Assembly: GCA_950295325.1 (NCBI GenBank) | Contig: OX485804.1 | Span: 25,668,001-25,732,000 of the forward strand | Source: Polytrichum commune | Taxonomy: Eukaryota > Streptophyta > Polytrichopsida > Polytrichales > Polytrichaceae | Reading direction: 5' to 3' | Length of the DNA: 64,000 nucleotides | In this document: positions 59,001 to 64,000 of the stretch, piece after piece | How the letters are laid out: every line of letters starts with the position of its first letter | Position numbering within the stretch: the first letter of the stretch is position 1 | Translations under genes and position numbers: made by a program | The notes under the pieces: generated by a model | Database searches by the model: none | What the model saw: the letters and a program-made list of their open reading frames with translations, nothing else | Told to the model about the DNA's origin: nothing

Positions 59001-61695
59001 TCACTGAGGGAATTATTGGCATCCTATATTTCTCCAGATCACAATACAGAATCTGCACTCTACGCATGTTTATGTAATAATGACACAAAAGACCTTCCAT
59101 ACCCATGCTGACAAGAAGTCCCTTGATGTTGGAGAAAAGGACAAAAGCGTATCTTCAAACTAAACATGACTTTTGGTCGGAGTGGATTATTCTAAATACA
59201 ACACCTTCCATGTTCAGTAAGTTTTTGGTGCATGCTTGGAGGTGGTAGTGTGGAGGATTGAACAAAGGACATTCTATATTGGTTCATAGAGGGTCAACCT
59301 CATTTTGGCATGCCAAGTGGTGCTAAAATGAGTTCGGCCCTCAATGAACTGAAACAGGCTGCTCTTCATTTAAATTCAAACACTACCTCCAAGGATGCAC
59401 CACAAGTGGGAAGAACTTATTGAGTTTGTATGCAAGACAACCAATGGAAAACCATAAGGACAACTCTTGACAAAAAGTCTTATTGAGTTGACGGATAACT
59501 CTGAAGCCTCACGAGTTCTGTGGCTTCTTTCTGCTCTACTGAAAAACACAACTAAGCAGCAAAATTAGGATAGTACCTGGGCAGAGGCACCACCAAGCTC
59601 TATGATACCAGTGGTCTGAAGCTGATCTCCATGTAGAGTACCAAGAGCATAGTTTGCTGACACCCATGCATACACTCCCTCCTCCGTACCTGCTCAAAAA
59701 AGGACATCCTAATGGATTCTTAATAACACTATCTAGCCCGCAATTTCCTGCACAGGCATTAGAGTTATCCTTCAACTCAATGGGACTATTCATCAAGAGT
59801 CAATCCCTTATAATTTTCTATTGGTTGTTTTGCATATTATATCAGTAAGCTTTTCCAACTTATGATACAGGCTCGGAGGTAGTGTCTAAATTTGAATGAA
59901 GAGCAATATTTTTCAGCTCATTGAGGGCCAAACTCATTTTAGCACCTCTTGGCATGCCAAAAATGAGCTCGACCCTCGATGAATCGATATAGAATGTTAT
60001 TTGTTCAAATCTCCACAATGCCTCCAAGGATGTGCCGGAACCTTCCAGCCATGGGAGGTGCTGTATGCAAAACAACTGATTCCAGACCAAAAGTAATGTT
60101 CAGTTAGAGGATAAACTCTACTATCAATAGCATCTAAAAGAACAATTTATTGCACAACAAGAAGACAGACTTCAACAAGAAAAGGAGGTCATTCACCTTT
60201 ATGCCCCCAACCAACATGGCATAGATGATTTCCTCCTGGACAACCTCTTCAATTTTCAGACTCAGTAGACGAAGCAGAGTAGGAGGGGAGAGAAAGAAAA
60301 GAAAAAAATTACAGTAGAAACTCACCACTGATGACTGATGCCCACTCGTCCTGAAACCAGAAATTTGATTTGCGCAACACTTGCCTGCATGATTCCAGAA
60401 CGGCTTCACGAGTTTTCTTTTCTACCCTCCTCAATCCTGCAGTGGCCATGAGATAAACCCGTGTCCGCGACCTCTCCTTTTCTGGTACTTTCTCTTTAGC
60501 AAACTCCAGCTGCTCCTTCAATGATTGGCCTGCCATGCTTGGGTTCTCTGCCACAGGTGCTCTACATCAGCCTCGGGTGAACATAGAAGAAGAGGAAATT
60601 CATAACAATTATTGCCCAATGATTTCCATAAAACTACATCACCAAAAATTGCTTGACACAACAAAAACTCCACAAAATCTAGGCCACCAACAACACTTAC
60701 AGCAGCGTTGCCCTCACAAATTGACACACACAAACTTGACGACAAAACATAGAAAAGGAGACTCATAACAATCATCACCAAGTGAATCCCAAACAACACA
60801 TCAACCTATGCATTAAAAATCAACTGCATGCACCAGCACACACTTTCCCGGGGATCTTTTTTCACGCTTTAAAAATAAATAAATAACATCGACTCCAGCC
60901 TCCACAAAACCCAACGACACCAACATCACAGAATGACACAAAACTTAATACAAAACATAGAAGAGGAGGAAATTCATAACAATCATCTCCAAGTGAATCA
61001 CACAACCGCATCAACCTTTGCACTAAAATCAACTGCATGCAATGGCACGCTCTTTCTCACGGATCCACAACAAATACTCCAGCCTCCACCAAAGCCTAAG
61101 AAACACCAACATCACTTGCAGCAGCTTTTACCCTCAAAAATTGACACGTACAAAAATCGATGATGTTTCTTTGGCCCATACCTGCGAAAGAAGATAACCC
61201 TGGCGTTCGTTTCAGCGAATTGGACTCCATGCCATGGAGATCCACATCCGGAATGGCTCCAGGGCTATATTGGAACACATGAATTCGCGATCCTGAGCTT
61301 CCCGCATCAATGATGATGCCAAACCTTCTTGCATTGCTATTCCGGGATAGGATGGCTTGGCTGGATGTACCTTGTAAGCCTCGCACCAGGGAGAGAAGGT
61401 AAAGAGTGACAGACAAGAAACACAAGATTGCGACCACCCAGACACTCCGTTTGCAAACGAGAGCAGGGGATTTGCTGTTGGAGCTGCTGTTCTGGTTGTT
61501 TTGGTAGTGTTGGGTTTGGTAGCGCATGGGTAGCTGGGTTTTGTGAGGCGGGGGGAACGTCGACACTGCCATTGGTGTTCGGGTTTGTGGTTTTGGAAAA
61601 TCCATCATGGTGGTGCTTGTCTTTTTTGTGATAGTTGAGTTCGATCTCCGAAGAAATTGAAATCCGCCTAGTCCACCATCCCCATTGCCAACCAT
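56068..61695 (-). CDS. GDA1/CD39 apyrase (NTP diphosphohydrolase), 9 exons, 586 aa
   Basis: Hydrolyses nucleoside tri- and diphosphates, in plants on the lumenal or extracellular side. Exons on the minus strand: 61695-61182, 60547-60326, 59689-59577, 58654-58547, 58338-58296, 57909-57712, 57166-57069, 56842-56646, 56335-56068; all in phase. Apyrase conserved regions: ACR1 DAGSSGSR (130-137), ACR2 MATAGLR (205-211), ACR3 EEGVYAWVSANYALG (from 248), ACR4 IIELGGASAQ (274-283), ACR5 NKVHNVPLDWALGALI (503-518). Hydrophobic segments at about 84-104 (SVWVVAILCFLSVTLYLL) and 541-560 (VLSLFVVLILGAVAIWFVV) give a two-anchor topology with the catalytic part between, as in APY6/APY7-like and animal CD39 proteins. 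The first 80 residues are Ser/Thr/Pro/Gln-rich. A frame near 60190-60260 that looks like an exon (EEIIYAMLVGG) is intronic; the exon at 59689 fits both family and phase. Confidence 0.93.
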
Positions 61696-64000
61696 TCTCT
61701 TACATCCTTATCACATTCTTCACCTCGCATAACCTAACCTAACCTAACCTAACCCAACTCACATTATCATCATCGAACTCTCGGAGAAGAAGAACAATAC
61801 TGTCCACACCCAAATTTCTGTCTACCGCCACTACTGATGATGCTTCGGTCACTCACTCACTCGCCACCAGCTTCTGCAACCAAATGCTGCCACCGGCTCC
61901 CAAATCATCCAACAAATTTTTCAAAATCTCCCAATTGGAGATGAGTGCTCCAGGGTTTACAACATCAGCTTCTCCTTCGAATCGCGACCGATGTGAGGAG
62001 GCTTCTCAATCCCAACCCAGATCCTTGCAAACACACTTGAACCCAAGCGTGCCCAACAGGTTCAGGCGATGATTTGTGTCTGTCTGAGTTGGCCCAAAAA
62101 TATTTCTGCCATTATCAGAAAGATTTTGGTGCTTGCTAACCCCACATCGGAGCATAACACACCAGATCAAACCCACTAAACCCAAGAGTGTCTGTCTGGG
62201 TTCTCCAAAAAAAGATTCTGCCCAAATTGCTGCTACAAGCTAACTCCACATCGGAGGATCACCCGACAGATCAAACCCACTTACAAAAAAATCAAACATG
62301 GAAACCTGGAAGATGCAAAGATGGCAAAACCCAACAAAACCCAACAAAGAATGAATGGACAATTTAGGGGAACTACCAAACAAAACTCAACTCCATCAGA
62401 TTCCTGAACTCTGAATCATCTTCCTCCTACCTTAACTTATTAGGTCCATCATTTGAGTAGTCAAAGAAGAAGCCCAAACTCACTTCAGAGAGGAGAAAAT
62501 AAGTGAAGTTTGAAGGTAGAAAGTAAAGTAGTAGGGATTTGGAGGAGGTCAATCAATCAGGCAGGTCAGTTTCTCATCATCATGATTGCATGAGATGGGA
62601 TGGGTGCCGGGTGTCAGACACGCCTCGATCTGCACATCTTCTATGTAACAAACATCATCAAAAACCTCATCAGAAATCATATATAAGGTAAGGTAGACAA
62701 CCCTTAAATGGTTACTTTTTTCCAACTAGCCCACTTCTCAAAGGATATGAAACATACAATTAGTACAACGAGATGGTTAGCAATCCACATTGAGGTTGTA
62801 GCCATTTTCCTTGTGATTGTTAAACCTCATATGAATATCCTATTCATTAATCAAAGTAAAGATTATGTGTTGATTAAATGGTCATATGCCCACCTCCCTC
62901 CTCGGATTTTATTGACTCTAAAGTCTACAATGATTATCATATTTTGAGTGCATAACTTTTTAATATTCATTCTTGGAGGCACTCCTAACCCACATGCGAA
63001 CTACTTAACACATGTGTTCTAATATGATAATCAAGCAAGGGATTTCTATCTTAGACAAGCTTAAAATCCAATGAATCAATAATTTGGACACGTGTGTGTT
63101 GAGTGGTTTGTGGTTGAGTGGGGATGTACAGGTGGAACACCGAAAAGGCATCATGTGTATAAAAGAGATTGGACTGTACATACTCAAAATGTGCTAACCA
63201 TTCTAGGCTCGGGAGTCAACGTGATTGGGGGCACCTATATGACCACTTGATGATCACAAGGAGGAACTTCACTTTGATAATAATTGAGATAATCATATGC
63301 ACTCTAAAATTATGCAAATTACGAGGACACTTGTGGCTACAGGCATAGTTTAAGTTTGCTAATCAGCTTGCATTGGTTGTGTTGCATATCCTATGAGAAG
63401 TGGGTGCAACGATAAAAGTGTCCATTTAATATGACATGCTTACCTCAAGCTCTTGTATCGTAAGCGAATCTAAAACAACCACTTTTCCCTCCGCACCACT
63501 TCTTGTAGGATATGAATACACGCAATCAGAGTGAGTTGATTAGCAAATCCAAATCATGCTTGTAGTCATCTCCCTCATACTTTGCAGAGCTCATATATGA
63601 ATATTTTGACTCGTTGTCAAAGTGTAGATTCTCCGAGTTCTTAAATGATCATATTGGTCTCCCATTTATGTCGACTCTTGTGTTTGAAATGGTTAATAAT
63701 TTTTTAGCACGTAGTCCGGTCTTTAGCATTTAGGAGACAAACTTTTGGGAGAGAAATTTGCAATTCCTCTAGAGGAAGTTTCGCGCATGTGTGTGTGTGT
63801 GTGTGTGTTTTTCACTTCCTTTTTTATTTTCCCTCTTCTCACACCAAGTTGTCAGGCCATCACAACATCAGAATAGGCTTCAACTTTGTAAGTAATCAAG
63901 ACCGATATCAATATAATGAGAATGGGCTACTATTCATGTCATGCTCGAAAACTGACATTTCTTTTTTCTTTTTTTTCTAATCTTCTAATCAAGCAATCAC
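61696..64000. promoter_or_regulatory. Apyrase upstream region and intergenic DNA to window end
   Basis: The first 60 bases upstream of the apyrase ATG include a pentameric AACCT repeat (61731-61755). A tandem duplication with a 112-bp period lies at 62076-62281 and carries CCACATCGGAG in each copy. Beyond 62.6 kb the DNA is AT-rich with a TG microsatellite at 63789-63809. No further gene was recognised. Confidence 0.5.
62076..62281. repeat. 112-bp tandem duplication with CCACATCGGAG motifs
   Basis: GTGTCTGTCTG starts at 62076 and 62188. Both units continue through TTCTGCC, GCTAAC(C/T)CCACATCGGAG and CAGATCAAACCCACT. CCCACATCG is the core of the upstream element of plant snRNA promoters, but no TATA box or snRNA follows at the right distance. 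Confidence 0.75.

Noticed and set aside
60134-60409. Possible apyrase exon (EEIIYAMLVGG)
   Set aside because: Reading phase does not fit exon 2, and the exon at 59689-59577 carries the real ACR3/ACR4 blocks.
1-64000. CRISPR array, bacterial operon or phage-like system
   Set aside because: Intron-rich plant genes throughout; the tandem repeats lack CRISPR-type repeat/spacer geometry.

Overview
This is nuclear DNA of a land plant. The genes have short exons, GT-AG introns of about 0.1-1.3 kb, and wide intergenic stretches filled with degenerate transposons and satellites. The gene set is plant-typical: a serine acetyltransferase with a long leader, a PHT4;6-type phosphate transporter, cytosolic ribosomal protein eL27, and a two-membrane-segment GDA1/CD39 apyrase. 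A homologue of the basal-body protein SSNA1/DIP13 fits a plant with flagellate sperm (bryophyte, lycophyte, fern or similar), but that is inference and I do not name a species.

Layout. 1-490: edge of a 177-bp satellite array. 1610-6103 (+): serine acetyltransferase, 11 exons rebuilt in phase, with a 76-bp x3 repeat in the last intron. 8204-9206 (-): SSNA1/DIP13 homologue whose 3' exon I could not place. 10530-11733: tandem array of about 320-bp units copied from the 3' end of the next gene. 11741-13117 (-): intronless PHT4;6. 14-23 kb: repeat-rich DNA with a hAT-like transposase relic, an Emigrant/pogo-like MITE and a novel MITE. 23467-25611 (+): RPL27, 4 exons. 26763-27206 (+): small RING protein, with a broken second copy about 3 kb downstream that carries a SINE-like insert. 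31165-35890 (-): conserved plant membrane protein of unknown function, 11 exons. 38-56 kb: second copy of the novel MITE, a foldback element, a PIF/Harbinger-like MITE, and two decayed copies of an unusual non-LTR retrotransposon. 56068-61695 (-): apyrase, 9 exons. 61.7-64 kb: promoter and intergenic DNA.

The genes belong to unrelated housekeeping pathways (cysteine synthesis, basal body, phosphate export, translation, NTP hydrolysis); nothing suggests co-regulation. The most interesting material is in the repeats: the retrotransposon relics that seem to join RNase H, a zinc knuckle and a restriction-like endonuclease-type C-terminus, the gene-tail-derived tandem array, the RING gene duplication, and several new-looking MITEs with intact inverted repeats. 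Exon boundaries were placed by eye from splice signals, reading phase and remembered family sequence; no alignment or search was run.
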